Assembly: GCF_000285575.1 (NCBI RefSeq)
Contig: NZ_HE611050.1
Span: 1,193,234 to 1,240,700 of the forward strand
Length of the DNA stretch: 47,467 nt
Direction of reading: 5' to 3'
Source of the DNA: Clostridium senegalense JC122
GTDB taxonomy: Bacteria; Bacillota; Clostridia; Clostridiales; Clostridiaceae
Shown: positions 34,488-46,579 of the stretch, in pieces
How positions within the stretch are numbered: position 1 is the first letter of the stretch
Layout: each line of letters starts with the position of its first letter
Made by a program: the position numbers and the translations under genes
The notes under the pieces: model-generated
Database searches by the model: none
What the model saw: only the letters and a program-made list of their open reading frames with translations
Told to the model about the DNA's origin: nothing

Positions 34488-35687
34488 TTACACAGCGTTA
34501 TACATACTAAACAGCGGCAAATACATAGATATTGCAATGATAGCTATTAGCCCACCTAAAAAAATTATTATTAATGGCTCTATTACAGATGATAATTGTG
34601 TTGCTAATATCTCAACATCATTTTCATAAAAAACAGCTGTCTTAGCTAATATCTCATCTAAATTTCCGCCCCTTTCTCCAACCACTATTGATTGAATAAG
34701 AATTGGCGGTAATACATCAATATTTCTTATACTATTTCCTATTGCTTCCCCTTTTTCTACTTTCTCTTTAACTATTTCCATTCTATTTTCAATGTATTTA
34801 TTTCCAACAACTTTGCCACATAAATCTAAAGCTTCTATTATGCCAATTCCTGATACTAAAAGGGTACCTAAAGTCCTTGAAAATTTAGCAGCAATAACCA
34901 TTCTATTTAATTTTCCAAATATAGGTCTATCTAATTTTTTTCTATCTAATTTTATTGCCATAGCCCTATTGTTTTTTAGTTTTTCTTTAAACTTATATAT
35001 TAAAAATCCACCTATGACGATAATAAATATTCCATAATTTATTATTATGTTACTTATATTCATAAAAATTAAAGTAATAAATGGTATTTTGCCACCACCA
35101 TCTATAACATTTTCAATGAACTTTGGTAATATAAAAATTATTATAAAAGACACTATTAAAAGAGATGCTCCAAATACTATCATTGGATAAGTCATTGCAG
35201 ATGCAATCTTTTTCTTTATTTTATATTGAGTATTATAATACTCTGCTAACCTATCTAATATTTCCCCTAGATTTCCCGAGGTTTCTGCGGATTTTACCAT
35301 ATTTACATATAAATCAGGAAACTCATCATATTTTTCTAATTCTCCACCTAAAGAACCACCCTTTTCAACACCTCTATATACTTGATGCAATATTTCTTTT
35401 AGTCTTTCATTTTTCATCTGTTCCCTTACTACACTTATTCCATCTAAAAGTGGAAACCCAGAATTTATTATAAAAGCAAATTGTCTTGAAAAAACAACTA
35501 TCTCCTTAAAAGTAACCTTATGAAAATGCTTTTTTATATCAAGTCCTTGCCTATATTTACTTATCTCTTTAGGAAAAATATTATTTTCAATAAGTTTTTC
35601 CATAGCATCATCTTTACTAGATGCATCTATGGTGCCATTAAGCTCTACACCATATCCATTAACTGCAACATATCTAAACTTTGACAA
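34488..35687 (-). CDS. pilC: Type IV pilus inner membrane platform protein
   Basis: The 399-aa protein has two repeated GspF domains. One contains KEIVVFSRQFAFIINSGFPL (about 59-78), and the second has AAKFSRTLGTLLVSGIGI (about 259-276). Each is followed by transmembrane helices (about 160-190, 205-225 and 370-390). It works with PilB to add or remove pilin subunits. It follows pilB by 102 bp. Intact. Confidence 0.92.
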   Translation of the reverse strand: MSKFRYVAVNGYGVELNGTIDASSKDDAMEKLIENNIFPKEISKYRQGLDIKKHFHKVTFKEIVVFSRQFAFIINSGFPLLDGISVVREQMKNERLKEILHQVYRGVEKGGSLGGELEKYDEFPDLYVNMVKSAETSGNLGEILDRLAEYYNTQYKIKKKIASAMTYPMIVFGASLLIVSFIIIFILPKFIENVIDGGGKIPFITLIFMNISNIIINYGIFIIVIGGFLIYKFKEKLKNNRAMAIKLDRKKLDRPIFGKLNRMVIAAKFSRTLGTLLVSGIGIIEALDLCGKVVGNKYIENRMEIVKEKVEKGEAIGNSIRNIDVLPPILIQSIVVGERGGNLDEILAKTAVFYENDVEILATQLSSVIEPLIIIFLGGLIAIIAISMYLPLFSMYNAV

Positions 35688-35789
35688 ACTCTCACCTCTC
35701 TTTTTTACCTTTATATAATTTTTCTTATATCTAAAAAAACAATTATAAAATTCTTATTATCAATTCTATAAATAGCTTCATATTACTAA

Positions 35790-37448
35790 TTAATTGTTTT
35801 CTAAATATGCTATTCTTATTAGCTCCTCTATTGTTGTTGTCTTATCTAACACTTTAGATCTGCAGGCATCTCTTATGGTTGTCATACCCTTTTCTATTGC
35901 TAATTTTGTTATATTATCTATACTTTTTTCACTTGTTATATACTCTCTAATTTCTTGGTCTATCTCCATAATTTCAAAAACACCAACTCGTCCCTTATAT
36001 CCAGTCTTATTGCATTTATTACACCCTATTTTTCTTTTAATAATAACTTTTTCATTAACATCTATATTTAGTAACTTTTTTTCATAACTAGTAGCTTCGT
36101 AACTTTCTGAACAATGGGGGCAAACTATTCTTATGAGCCTCTGAGATATAACCCCTACAATAGATGTAGCTATTAGATATGGTTCTATTCCCATGTCTAT
36201 AAGCCTTATTATTGTTGATGGAGCATCGTTAGTGTGCAATGTACTTAAAACTAAATGTCCTGTTATAGCCGCTCTCATTGCAATTTTAGACGTCTCTGCA
36301 TCTCTAATTTCTCCAACCATAATAACGTCTGGGTCCTGCCTTAATATAGATCTTAGCCCATAACTAAAGGTAAGACCTGTTTTGTAATTAACATTTACTT
36401 GATTTATTCCTTCTATAGAAAATTCCACTGGATCTTCTATTGTAATTATGTTTCTACTTTCATCATTTAACTCTTTCAATATAGAATAAAGAGTGGTTGA
36501 CTTACCACTTCCTGTAGGTCCTGTTGAAAGAATTATTCCATGTGGTTTTGAAATTATTCTTTTTAATTTTTCTTCATCACTTTTATCTAATCCTAAATTA
36601 TTTCTTGATATATTATTAGCACTTTTATCTAAAACTCTTATAACAATCTTCTCTCCATTTACAGTTGGAAGAGTTGACACTCTAAGGTCAATGTCTACAC
36701 CATTAACTTTAGTTAATATACGACCATCTTGTGGCACTCTCTTTTTTGCAATATCTAAAGATGAAAGTATTTTAATTCTAGCAACTATTGCATTTAAATC
36801 TTTTTTTTCTAAGGACATTATTTCCTTTAACTGTCCATCTAGTCTAAATCTAACTTTTACCCTACCTTCTAATGGTTCTATATGAATATCTGATGCCTTA
36901 GCATTTATAGCATTTTCAATAATCCAATTAACAGTTTTAACTATAGGAGAATCCATAATTTCACTATTGAATAAATCAACGTCTCCTTTACTATTAGAAC
37001 TGTATTCCACTATATTGCTATAAACCTTATTTATAGCTCTTTCAACTTCACTTTTAGGAGAGCTTAAAAGTCGTACCTCTTTTCCTGTTATTATTTTAAT
37101 ATCTTCTATTGCAAATATATTAAGTGGGTCTGAAGTAGCTGCAATAATTTCTGTTTCATCTGCATCTATAGCTATCACATTATATTTTTTAGCTATATTT
37201 TCAGGAATTATAGACACTATCTTTTCTTCAAGATTAATAGAATCTAAGTAAACTCTCTCTATACCTAATTGCTTTTCTAAAATATTAAATATCTCATCTT
37301 CAGATATTGCTCCAATTTCAACTAATATTTCACCTAACTTTTTCTTCTCTGTTTTTTGATTATTCAGTGCAACTTGTAGTTGATTTTTAGTTATTTTATT
37401 TTCATCTAATAATAAATCTCCTAACCTTCTCTTCTTAATACCCATCAT
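35790..37448 (-). CDS. pilB: Type IV pilus assembly ATPase
   Basis: The protein is about 552 aa. An N-terminal GspE_N domain (about 1-140) precedes the AAA-type motor. Walker A GPTGSGKSTTLY, the Asp box, Walker B VGEIRDAETSKIAMRA and the His box TGHLVLSTLHTND can be seen. A C-terminal zinc site CPHC...GCNKCNKTGYKGRVG (about 470-500) marks an assembly (PilB) and not a retraction (PilT) ATPase. No pilT is in the window. The ATG at 37448 or 37445 has AAGGA upstream. It is the first gene of the operon and is preceded by a structured leader. Confidence 0.93.
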   Translation of the reverse strand: MMGIKKRRLGDLLLDENKITKNQLQVALNNQKTEKKKLGEILVEIGAISEDEIFNILEKQLGIERVYLDSINLEEKIVSIIPENIAKKYNVIAIDADETEIIAATSDPLNIFAIEDIKIITGKEVRLLSSPKSEVERAINKVYSNIVEYSSNSKGDVDLFNSEIMDSPIVKTVNWIIENAINAKASDIHIEPLEGRVKVRFRLDGQLKEIMSLEKKDLNAIVARIKILSSLDIAKKRVPQDGRILTKVNGVDIDLRVSTLPTVNGEKIVIRVLDKSANNISRNNLGLDKSDEEKLKRIISKPHGIILSTGPTGSGKSTTLYSILKELNDESRNIITIEDPVEFSIEGINQVNVNYKTGLTFSYGLRSILRQDPDVIMVGEIRDAETSKIAMRAAITGHLVLSTLHTNDAPSTIIRLIDMGIEPYLIATSIVGVISQRLIRIVCPHCSESYEATSYEKKLLNIDVNEKVIIKRKIGCNKCNKTGYKGRVGVFEIMEIDQEIREYITSEKSIDNITKLAIEKGMTTIRDACRSKVLDKTTTIEELIRIAYLENN

Positions 37449-37863
37449 CACACGTCCTTATATCTACATACAATGTTTTGTTTTTAATAAAAATCCTAAT
37501 AAAGTAATTATTTGCATTAATAAAAAATAACCCACTCCAATAAATTAAACATTTTAGCTAAACTAAATTTAATGTTTAATTTGGAGTGGGTTCACTATTA
37601 GCTCCTCTTATTAAAAGTGACCAAGTAATAATAAGAATCTTAGCTTCCAAATCCCTAATTCAAAATCATTTTCTACTTATATACTATTACACACCTATTA
37701 TAAATTTTACTGTTTTTTGAAAAAAATACTTTAAATTGTATTTAGATTCTAAGATTAAATTATCATATTTTCTTATAAACCTCAATAAGGTATATAAAAA
37801 GAAATACGTAGTCAAATATTGGTAAGAATATCATCTTATTATTTATTTGATTATGTTTAACTG
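37449..37863 (-). other. Leader region upstream of the pilus operon
   Basis: There is no gene in 415 bp. On the minus strand weak promoter-like sequences lie near 37700-37800. A structured stretch with AGCTAAGATTCTTATTA/TAATAAGAGGAGCT pairing (about 37600-37645) follows, then a large terminator-like hairpin, then the pilB ribosome site. The arrangement resembles a riboswitch or attenuator. I do not see the conserved cores of c-di-GMP-I or -II aptamers or a T-box. Confidence 0.5.
37521..37592 (-). terminator. Large hairpin with U tract in the pilus leader
   Basis: A 12-bp lower stem (AACCCACTCCAA with TTGGAGTGGGTT, 37529-37540 with 37581-37592) and a 10-bp upper stem (37544-37553 with 37571-37580) are followed on the minus strand by ATTTTTT. 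It lies 75 bp before pilB. The 5' arm sequence TCCAAAT could instead pair with ATTTGGA further upstream (37646-37652). Confidence 0.75.
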
Positions 37864-37898
37864 AAAAAAAATAGAAGTTGCTAAAAAGCGACTTCTAT
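37864..37898 (-). terminator. Terminator of groESL
   Basis: ATAGAAGT/ACTTCTAT with an inner CGCT/AGCA stem, followed by seven or more U on the minus strand, 20 bp after the groEL stop. Confidence 0.88.
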
Positions 37899-37917
37899 TT
37901 TTATATTTTAATTTATA

Positions 37918-39558
<1,641 letters not shown>

Positions 39559-39596
39559 TTACTAATTTATTTCTACTTTTTATATTCATTATATTA

Positions 39597-39869
39597 CTAT
39601 TCAATTATTGCTAGTATTTCTTCTTGTTTAAGTATTATATATTCTTGTCCTTCATGCTTTATTTCATTTCCAGCGTATTTAGAAAATAGTACTCTATCTC
39701 CTACATTAAGCTCCATTCTAGCATCAGCAAGGCCAGGTCCTACTGCAACAACCTCTGCCTCTTGTGGCTTTTCCTTTGATGCTGCTGTTAAAACTATACC
39801 GCTCTTAGTTACCTCTTCAGCTGCTACTCTTTTAATTACTACTCTATCACCAAGTGGTTTTATTGCCAT
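39597..39869 (-). CDS. groS: Co-chaperonin GroES (10 kDa)
   Basis: The 90-aa protein starts [14 protein letters not shown]; the mobile loop is [20 protein letters not shown] (about 16-35) and the central core VGPG and [13 protein letters not shown] segments are present. The seven-subunit lid for GroEL. ATG with AGGAGG. The first gene of the heat-shock operon, 30 bp downstream of CIRCE. Confidence 0.97.
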   Translation of the reverse strand: MAIKPLGDRVVIKRVAAEEVTKSGIVLTAASKEKPQEAEVVAVGPGLADARMELNVGDRVLFSKYAGNEIKHEGQEYIILKQEEILAIIE

Positions 39870-39899
39870 AACTATGACCTCCTAAAATTTTTTATTTTA

Positions 39900-39926
39900 T
39901 TAGCACTCTCTTTTGCAGAGTGCTAA
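39900..39926 (-). promoter_or_regulatory. CIRCE operator (HrcA binding site)
   Basis: TTAGCACTC, 9 bases, GAGTGCTAA: an exact match to the CIRCE consensus in front of groES. The repressor HrcA should bind it. A TATAAT-like -10 lies just upstream (minus strand) at about 39932-39937; the -35 is unclear. Confidence 0.97.
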
Positions 39927-40056
39927 TCATATTATTATAATAAATAAACAACACTTTAATTTCAAACTTTCTTTCCTTATTAAAAGCCGTACTTATCATC
40001 AATTAGCTTTATTTTACTTTTATTTTCTTCCATTTTCTCATATTTGCCTTATTATT

Positions 40057-40797
40057 TTATTTTTTGTGAAATTTTGAACTTTTTTTATTTTTTCTTTTAT
40101 GAAATTTATTAAGAAGATCTTTTCCTTTTAACACTCCAAAAATAAAAAAAACTAGAGAAACTATAGCTATAATAGTTAATGTAACGTAATTTCTCTCACC
40201 TATTCCATTTCCAAATAATGCAGATACTATAATCCATGGAAGTCTACCTAATGTAGAATATATCAAGAACTCTAAAAAGTCTATATCTGAAACACCACAT
40301 AAGTATACTAAAATATCTTTAGGAATTCCTGGTATAAGATACACAAAAAATATTACTAGTTTATTACTTCCCCTAGTTAATATTTTTTTGAACAATTTTA
40401 AATCCCTTTTTTCTATCATTTTTTGTACTTGTTCTCTCATTAGATATCTTGCTATTAAATATCCTATTGCACTACCTAAAGCTATTCCTACTACAGATAA
40501 TAAAGAACCTTTAATTGGTCCATAAATATATCCACCTACAATTTGAACTACTTCTCCTGGTATGAAAAAGAATACAACTTGTATAACTTGTAAGGCTATA
40601 AAAATTAAAAAGCTATAAGCACCGTATGATAGTATAACATTTTTTATATTATCCGGATCTTTAAATGCAGATGCATATTTATAAAAATATTCATATCCAA
40701 CAATTATTGTTATAATGGTAAACACAGCAAAAAATAAGTGAACACCATATTTTTTTAAAAAGTTTTCAATTTTTCTGCTAATAATCTCCACCACCAA
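40057..40797 (-). CDS. TVP38/TMEM64 (VTT/DedA-like) membrane protein
   Basis: The 246-aa protein has about five to six hydrophobic segments. The VTT motif region FIPGEVVQIVGGYIYGPIKG (about 77-96) is followed by GIALGSAIGYLIARYLMREQ. The LIPGIPKDILVYLCGVSDI hairpin (about 153-171) is the second half of the family signature. These proteins are linked to phospholipid scrambling/undecaprenyl-phosphate flipping. The C-terminal tail is Lys-rich. The start is uncertain: TTG 40797 is followed by two GTGs and the ribosome site is unclear. Monocistronic. Confidence 0.83.
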   Translation of the reverse strand: MVVEIISRKIENFLKKYGVHLFFAVFTIITIIVGYEYFYKYASAFKDPDNIKNVILSYGAYSFLIFIALQVIQVVFFFIPGEVVQIVGGYIYGPIKGSLLSVVGIALGSAIGYLIARYLMREQVQKMIEKRDLKLFKKILTRGSNKLVIFFVYLIPGIPKDILVYLCGVSDIDFLEFLIYSTLGRLPWIIVSALFGNGIGERNYVTLTIIAIVSLVFFIFGVLKGKDLLNKFHKRKNKKSSKFHKK

Positions 40798-41063
40798 TCT
40801 TTAGTATAGGTTTCTAATTTTGAATTTTCATTTATATAAGGTTCCAAATTAAATCTTAAACTTATTCATTTATCAAATGAGAAAACTCAAATTAATATTT
40901 TTTCAATAACTAACAGATTATTTTAGTTAAAAGTTAAGAGTGAATAATTCTTAACTAACTATATTTGTACTTATTTTTCTCAACTGATAACAAAAATTTG
41001 ATGTATAAATTTAAGTTATAGATTGCATCCCTATATAAGGTTCCAATTTGACTTTTAAAATTT
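40798..41063. other. Intergenic region with short repeats
   Basis: The 15-mer TATATAAGGTTCCAA occurs twice (40833-40847 and 41032-41046). Between them is a TTTTAGTTAAAAGTTAAGAGTGAA stretch similar to the dispersed repeats at 42972 and 43258. No gene is seen. Confidence 0.45.
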
Positions 41064-41939
41064 CTATATTATTTTATTTTCTCTTGCATAGAAAAACAAA
41101 TATTGTTGAGCAAAACCAGCTAAGTTTCCAAACTTATCTCTTGCAAACATTCTTATTTTGGGCAATGATACATCTGGTGCAACATAAAAATGTTGCATTG
41201 CTCTTTTAACCCATACATCTACAGGAAATGATGAGTATTTTTGCATAGAGAATAACATTATACAATCTGCAACCTTAGGCCCAACACCATTAAACTGTTT
41301 TAACCCTTCATGACATTCATCATCATCCATTGATTTTATTTCCTCTAAATTGTAAACATTATTATAAACTTTATCTACAGAATCCACTATGTATTTAGCT
41401 CTAAAACCAACACCCATTTCTTCTATTTCTTCTTGTGAAGCTTCTATAAGTCTATCTACTGATGGAAAAGAATAATATTTTTCGCCTTTATACTCTAATT
41501 CATTTCCATATTTTTTGCTTATGTTATTTATAGCTCTTTTAATCATTGGTATTCTATTATTAGCTGATACTATAAATGAAATTAATATTTCAAAAGGCTC
41601 TTGCTTTAATATTCTTATACCTTCTCCAAAAGCAACAGCTGTATCCAATATTGGATCTTTTTTAAGTTCTTCTTTTATTTTTGAATAATTTCTTTTCAAA
41701 TCAAAATACTCACACCAAATTTCATTAAAATCCTTTAGATTAGAGTTATGTATAATAACATTATTGCCTTCTTTTTCTATTTCAATAACCTTATTATAAG
41801 CAACTCCTATATAAGTATTATCTTTTGTTTTATTCCACCTAAAGCACTGACCACAATCAAATATATCCTTAAGTTCAAAGTTTTCAACATCCTTTAATAC
41901 AATTTTATTATCAAATTCTAAAACTTCTTTAAAATCCAC
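41064..41939 (-). CDS. 8-oxoguanine DNA glycosylase (OGG1-type, HhH-GPD)
   Basis: The protein is about 291 aa. The OGG N-terminal domain has FDCGQCFRWNKTKDNTYIGV. The helix-hairpin-helix FNGVGPKVADCIML holds the catalytic Lys (about K222) and the following SSFPVDVWVKRA contains the conserved Asp (about D241). ISFIVSANNRIPMIKR is the usual HhH-GPD helix. It excises oxidised guanine and acts as an AP lyase. GTG 41939 is preferred because AGAGGTGA precedes it; upstream ATG 41972 has no site and adds a non-family extension. Monocistronic. Confidence 0.9.
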   Translation of the reverse strand: MDFKEVLEFDNKIVLKDVENFELKDIFDCGQCFRWNKTKDNTYIGVAYNKVIEIEKEGNNVIIHNSNLKDFNEIWCEYFDLKRNYSKIKEELKKDPILDTAVAFGEGIRILKQEPFEILISFIVSANNRIPMIKRAINNISKKYGNELEYKGEKYYSFPSVDRLIEASQEEIEEMGVGFRAKYIVDSVDKVYNNVYNLEEIKSMDDDECHEGLKQFNGVGPKVADCIMLFSMQKYSSFPVDVWVKRAMQHFYVAPDVSLPKIRMFARDKFGNLAGFAQQYLFFYARENKII

Positions 41940-42191
41940 AAAATCACCTCTTCCACAAATATAGGTATGCACCTGAAAGTATTACTTTATTCATTGAACT
42001 TTAATCTTTTATTTTTTAATGTTCTCTTGTAATTAAGCAACTTTCCATAAAAATATCATTCTTGTCTTAAAATCTTTAAACTAATTGAAATTTAATATAA
42101 AAACCTCTAAATATAAAATTGAAATTATTTATTATAAAATTCAATTTATAAATCAAATTTGAAAAATATCTAAAAAACTTGATAATATTTT

Positions 42192-42242
42192 AAATTTTGA
42201 TATCAATTAAGATATGAACATTCTTAATTGATATCAAAATTT
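42192..42242. repeat. Perfect 21-bp inverted repeat
   Basis: Arms 42192-42212 and 42222-42242 are exact complements around a 9-base loop, between the C_GCAxxG_C_C gene and the glycosylase gene. A U-rich end lies on the plus strand. A bidirectional terminator or a small mobile palindrome. Confidence 0.6.
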
Positions 42243-42291
42243 TTATGTATAAGTTAATATTAAGTATTATATACCCTATAATATGTAATTT

Positions 42292-42699
42292 TTACTCTTC
42301 TTTATTTTGATTAACTATTTTATCTAATATTTCTGCGCCTTTAAACACAATGTCTGCACATCTTTTTTCATCATCTCTATATCTATTTTTTAGTCTTGCA
42401 CAACTTTCTGTTTTTAATTCACTTACAAAAGTATCTATAAACTCTTGAGTTAACAGCTTAATTCTATCGCTTTCATGCGCTTTTTCCTTTGTAAACATAA
42501 TTCCAAGTACTGCTATAGAACCTGTAATTACTCCACAAGTGCTTTCTACAGCCATTCCACCACCAAAAGCAGCCATAGTTTTAAGAGTTTGATGTGAAAG
42601 ATTTAAACCATATTCCTCATTTGCTGCATATATAATTGTTTCTGCACAATTTAAATCATATTCTTTGTCATAATATTTTTTAACTGTATCTACTAACAT
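42292..42699 (-). CDS. C_GCAxxG_C_C family protein
   Basis: The 135-aa protein contains the family cysteines: LNCAETIIYAANEEYGL (about 16-32), then AFGGGMAVESTCGVITGSIA (about 45-64) and two more, SCARLKNRYRDDEKRCADIV (about 98-117). The N-terminal MLVDTVKKYYDKEYD is typical. Proteins of the family are thought to be redox-active or metal-binding, and none has a proven enzyme activity that I know of. ATG 42699 with GGAG is used, not the GTG three codons earlier. Stand-alone gene. Confidence 0.82.
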   Translation of the reverse strand: MLVDTVKKYYDKEYDLNCAETIIYAANEEYGLNLSHQTLKTMAAFGGGMAVESTCGVITGSIAVLGIMFTKEKAHESDRIKLLTQEFIDTFVSELKTESCARLKNRYRDDEKRCADIVFKGAEILDKIVNQNKEE

Positions 42700-44392
42700 A
42701 AAAAACACTCCTTCACCACAAAACTAATTTATTTTTGCAATTTCTATAAAAGTTTTGCATTTATATATTCATTATTATAACCTATGTAAAATCTTTAAAT
42801 AAGACTTATGAAAAAAATAATAGACCATATTAACAAATAATAAAATTTATTTATCTATTATTTAATTTAATATGATTAATATATTATGGAAAGTTGCTTA
42901 ATTACAAGAAAACACTGCAGTTTTGCGTATACATACTATATTTTCATAAATTATGAACATTAAGTGAATGGTCGTGGGACTTTTTTAGTTAAAAGTTAAC
43001 AGTGAAAAGTTATTGTTATCACTACTCACTATGCTCCTAGTAATACTAAACGTACTTTTTTAATTTACAAAAGCAAAGCTCTAAGTAAGTAATCACCCAA
43101 AGTTCTACTTCCATCACAAGAGGGACAGACGCGTAGTTGGCTACTTTACTATACTTTGGGATAGATACTTCTATTAATTTTAGCTTATCTACAATACTGC
43201 TCGAAGTCGGTCCCAAACACCTAAACAAGCAATTACTACTAGTGTTGGCTCCATCACAAATGGGACTTTTTTAGTTAAAAGTGAATAGTTAAAAGTTAAC
43301 AGTTGTAGTTATTACTATTCGATTTGCTCCTAGTAATTCTCAACGTATTTTGAATCTACAAAAGTAAAACTTCTAAGTAAGTAATTATCTAAGATTTTTA
43401 CGCCATCACAAGTGGGACAGGTTCATTTGTGGCTATTTTCTTCGTTTAAACTGTAGATTCCAAAATTGCTGTATTTCCACAATAAAACAAGTAAAGAACC
43501 AGTACCCCTATTTTGGTTTTAGTGAAACCTTTAAATAAGCAATTACTCCTAGTGTTCGCTCCATTACAAATGGGACAGGCACGGTAAATTTATTTGCTTC
43601 GCTAACACTTCATTCTCTTCTAACTTTATACTACTAACACAATAACTCAAAGCCAGTCCCGAACATCTACGCAGCAAAGCTACTATTTTAAGGACCGGCT
43701 TTGGTTACTTTAGATTTTATTGATAATCTTTCGATTTCACTGTGAAAATAACTTAAGAAAATTATACTTAGGTACGCCTGTCCTTCTTGTTACGGCTGTA
43801 TATTTTGATTTTAACTTTAGTTAGTTTAACCTCTCAAACTCAAATTTTACTTCCCCTAATCTAAAGAAACTGACAGTCCAGTTTCAACCAACATTGTCAA
43901 TTGTCCTTTGTCCACTGTCAATTTCTTTAAACTTCTTAACTATTTAAGGACTGGCTAACTTTTTTTATGTATAGTAACTAAATTCAAAGAGCTACTCTCT
44001 ATTTTATGTAATTAAACCATTCGTGCCTGTCCCATTTGTTACGGCCGTACATTTTGAATATAACTTTGTTTGTTTTATATCCTAAACCTAGAATTTACTC
44101 CCTCTAATTCAAAGAAACTGGAATCCAGTTTCCTCCTTAACTTTTAACTGTTAACTCTTAACTCTTAACTATTTAAGGGACTGGCTAACTTCTTTTATTT
44201 ATTGTAATTAAATTTAAAGAGCTGATTTTCATTTTACACCGCTAAGCCATTCGTGCCTGTCCCATTTGTTATGGCTGTACATTTTGATTTTAACTTTGGT
44301 TAGGTTAACCTCTCAAACTCAAACTTTACTCCTTTAAATTTAAAGAAACTGGACTAATCCAGTTTCCTCCTTAACTTTTAACTAATTAAGCT
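42700..44392. repeat. Gene-free region with degenerate dispersed repeats
   Basis: No convincing gene lies in 1.7 kb. From about 42970 the DNA consists of diverged copies of repeated units. One unit is TTTTTTAGTTAAAAGT...GCTCCTAGTAAT (42978 and 43267, again at 47049). A second ends in CATcACAAgtGGGACAGG (43111, 43246, 43404, 43562). A third unit, in inverse orientation, is GTGCCTGTCCCATTTGTTA followed about 90 bp later by AAAGAAACTGG...CCAGTTTC (43777, 44023, 44253). The second and third share near-perfect inverted ends. Hairpins such as CAAAGCC/GGCTTTG (43647-43706) occur within. Confidence 0.7.
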
Positions 44393-46435
44393 TTAGTTTT
44401 CTTCTAATTTAAATATCTCCATTTTCTTATTGAGCTCAATAGATAGATTTAATAGTTTTTCCGCTGCATTAGTAACCTCTTCACTTGAACTATTAAATTC
44501 TTCTGTTGATGCAGATATTTCTTCAGTTGTTGCTGAAATCTCTTCTGATATTGCTGTAGCATTATCAAGTCTGTCTGCAATAACTTCCCCTTCTTTATTT
44601 ATATCTCCTGAACTTTCACTTACCATCTCTATTTTAGGAATTGTTTCTTTTATATTTAATGATATAGTTTCAAAAGACTTAATTGCCTTATCAACATTAC
44701 CTCTTTCACCTTCTATATCCTTTTTCATCTCTTCTGTATTAACATATATCTTATTACTTTCTTCTAGTACAGTTTCAATAACTTTAGTAATTTCCACTAC
44801 CGACTCTTTACTTTTCTCTGCAAGTTTTCTTATTTCATCTGCCACCACTGAAAATCCTCGTCCTGCTTCACCTGCTCTAGCAGCCTCTATCGCTGCATTT
44901 AATGCTAATAAGTTGGTTTGCCCAGCTATAGCACTTATTACTGTAGTTATTTCATTTACCGATTTTATTTTCGTATTCATACTGTAAATAATTTCTGTAA
45001 ATTCTTTAAAGTTTTCATTAAACTTTTCTATAGACTTAATTAAATCTTTCATATCCTTATTGCTCTCATCAGCATTTTCACCTATTAACATAGCCATTTC
45101 ACTTATATTTTCAATAGCAGTATCCATTTCAACAATTTTTCCTGAAAAATTATTCATAGATTCATTTATTAATGACAAGTGACTACTTTGCTCATCATTA
45201 CCCTTAGCTGCTTCTTGAACTGCATAAACTATATTAGATGAACCAGCTAAAAGATTATTTGATGTATCTTGAAGAACTAATGCTTGTTCATTAATTATTT
45301 TTGAGTTATCTCTAACAGATTTTATTAATTCTGCCATAGAAGTTTTACTTTCCTTTATTGATCTATAAATATCTCCAATCTCATCATTATAACTCAAATC
45401 TTTGTCTGTAAGGGTCATAGTAAAATCACCATTTTCTATAGTTTTTACAGCATCTTTTATCTTGGTTAATGCTTTTGTAAAATTAATAGCAATTTTCATG
45501 CTAACACCTATAGCAATTATTAAAGCAATAATTATTGTTATAACTAATACCATTTGTAATTTAGATAAACTTTGTAAAACTTCATCCTTGTCTATAAGCA
45601 TACAAACCCCCCAACCTTCTGTGCCCTCTATTGGTTGGTATGCTAGATATTTTGTCCTTCCATGATATGTATAATCACCGACACCAGATTCTCCATTTAA
45701 AAGTTTTCTATGATATTTTGCAATGTTTTCAACTTCTTTATCACTTTTTGCTTCCTCTATTATATTTTCCTTAGATTCTATATCATTAAAATCATTACTT
45801 AGAATAGTTGCACCTGTACTATCGATAACATAAACAGCACCACTTTCTCCATATTGGGCTTCTTTAAGTGATTCTGTTATTTTAGCTGCATCTTGAATTA
45901 TGCTCACTACCCCTATTATCTCATTGCCACTTTTAACTGGTACACTATATGTAACTATGTACTTATTAAATAGTTCTGAGAACTCTGTAGAGCTTACATA
46001 CTTTTCACCTTTAATTGATGCCTGAAAATACTTTTCCTTTGATGAATCAAGTATTTCTGATGTACTTGTAGCATATAACTTTCCATCTTTATCTGTAAAT
46101 CCAATTGATAATAAATCATATTTTTTAACAGAATACTTTAATACATCTAACTTTTTTTCGTTGCTTATATTAGCATCTTTTATAGAAGTATTATCACTTA
46201 AAATTTCAGTGATTTCTAAACAATCTTCTGCATATTTATAAACCAGATGAGATGTTTGGTTTACAATATTTTTAAGTGTTTGTTTAGAATTATTAACTAA
46301 AATTCGACTTGCTAAAATAGTTACCGATATTAATATTGCAATTAATACACATAAAAATGCTCCAACAATATTGGTTATCATTTGAGTTTTAATACTTCTT
46401 CTACCTCTTAAAGAACTTCTTTTTTTTCCTTTCAT
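44393..46435 (-). CDS. Methyl-accepting chemotaxis protein with dCache sensor
   Basis: The 680-aa transmembrane receptor has a basic N-terminus, TM1 (about 17-38, [20 protein letters not shown]) and an extracellular Cache domain (about 45-280, including [20 protein letters not shown] and [12 protein letters not shown]). TM2 (about 295-315), HAMP (about 318-370) and the signalling domain follow. The signalling hairpin tip is [21 protein letters not shown]-like, here [19 protein letters not shown]. The C-terminus ends [11 protein letters not shown]. It senses a ligand and controls CheA. A GGTGG ribosome site precedes the ATG. It is flanked on both sides by the repeat family. Confidence 0.95.
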   Translation of the reverse strand: MKGKKRSSLRGRRSIKTQMITNIVGAFLCVLIAILISVTILASRILVNNSKQTLKNIVNQTSHLVYKYAEDCLEITEILSDNTSIKDANISNEKKLDVLKYSVKKYDLLSIGFTDKDGKLYATSTSEILDSSKEKYFQASIKGEKYVSSTEFSELFNKYIVTYSVPVKSGNEIIGVVSIIQDAAKITESLKEAQYGESGAVYVIDSTGATILSNDFNDIESKENIIEEAKSDKEVENIAKYHRKLLNGESGVGDYTYHGRTKYLAYQPIEGTEGWGVCMLIDKDEVLQSLSKLQMVLVITIIIALIIAIGVSMKIAINFTKALTKIKDAVKTIENGDFTMTLTDKDLSYNDEIGDIYRSIKESKTSMAELIKSVRDNSKIINEQALVLQDTSNNLLAGSSNIVYAVQEAAKGNDEQSSHLSLINESMNNFSGKIVEMDTAIENISEMAMLIGENADESNKDMKDLIKSIEKFNENFKEFTEIIYSMNTKIKSVNEITTVISAIAGQTNLLALNAAIEAARAGEAGRGFSVVADEIRKLAEKSKESVVEITKVIETVLEESNKIYVNTEEMKKDIEGERGNVDKAIKSFETISLNIKETIPKIEMVSESSGDINKEGEVIADRLDNATAISEEISATTEEISASTEEFNSSSEEVTNAAEKLLNLSIELNKKMEIFKLEEN

Positions 46436-46579
46436 AAATACACCACCATTTATCCATATCCTTTAAAACTTTTAATCAAATTAGCCTAACTTAAATATAA
46501 AATTACATAATATAAGTATAAAACTTCATTTTAAATTATTATGATGTTAATCTCAAATTTTATCTCTATAAATTATTAA

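Noticed and set aside
37593-37700. c-di-GMP riboswitch or T-box upstream of pilB
   Set aside because: The conserved cores of both c-di-GMP classes and the T-box GGUGGNACC element are not found.
43046-43228. 60-codon minus-strand frame in the repeat region
   Set aside because: It lies wholly in the degenerate repeat family, has no ribosome site and no recognisable sequence; probably chance.
42950-44390. Possible CRISPR array
   Set aside because: Repeats are long, diverged, irregularly spaced and present in both orientations; no cas genes are nearby.
44430-44987. 185-codon plus-strand frame over the chemotaxis receptor
   Set aside because: Composition (Ser/Ile/Leu rich) is the mirror of the helical MCP signalling domain; no start signal.
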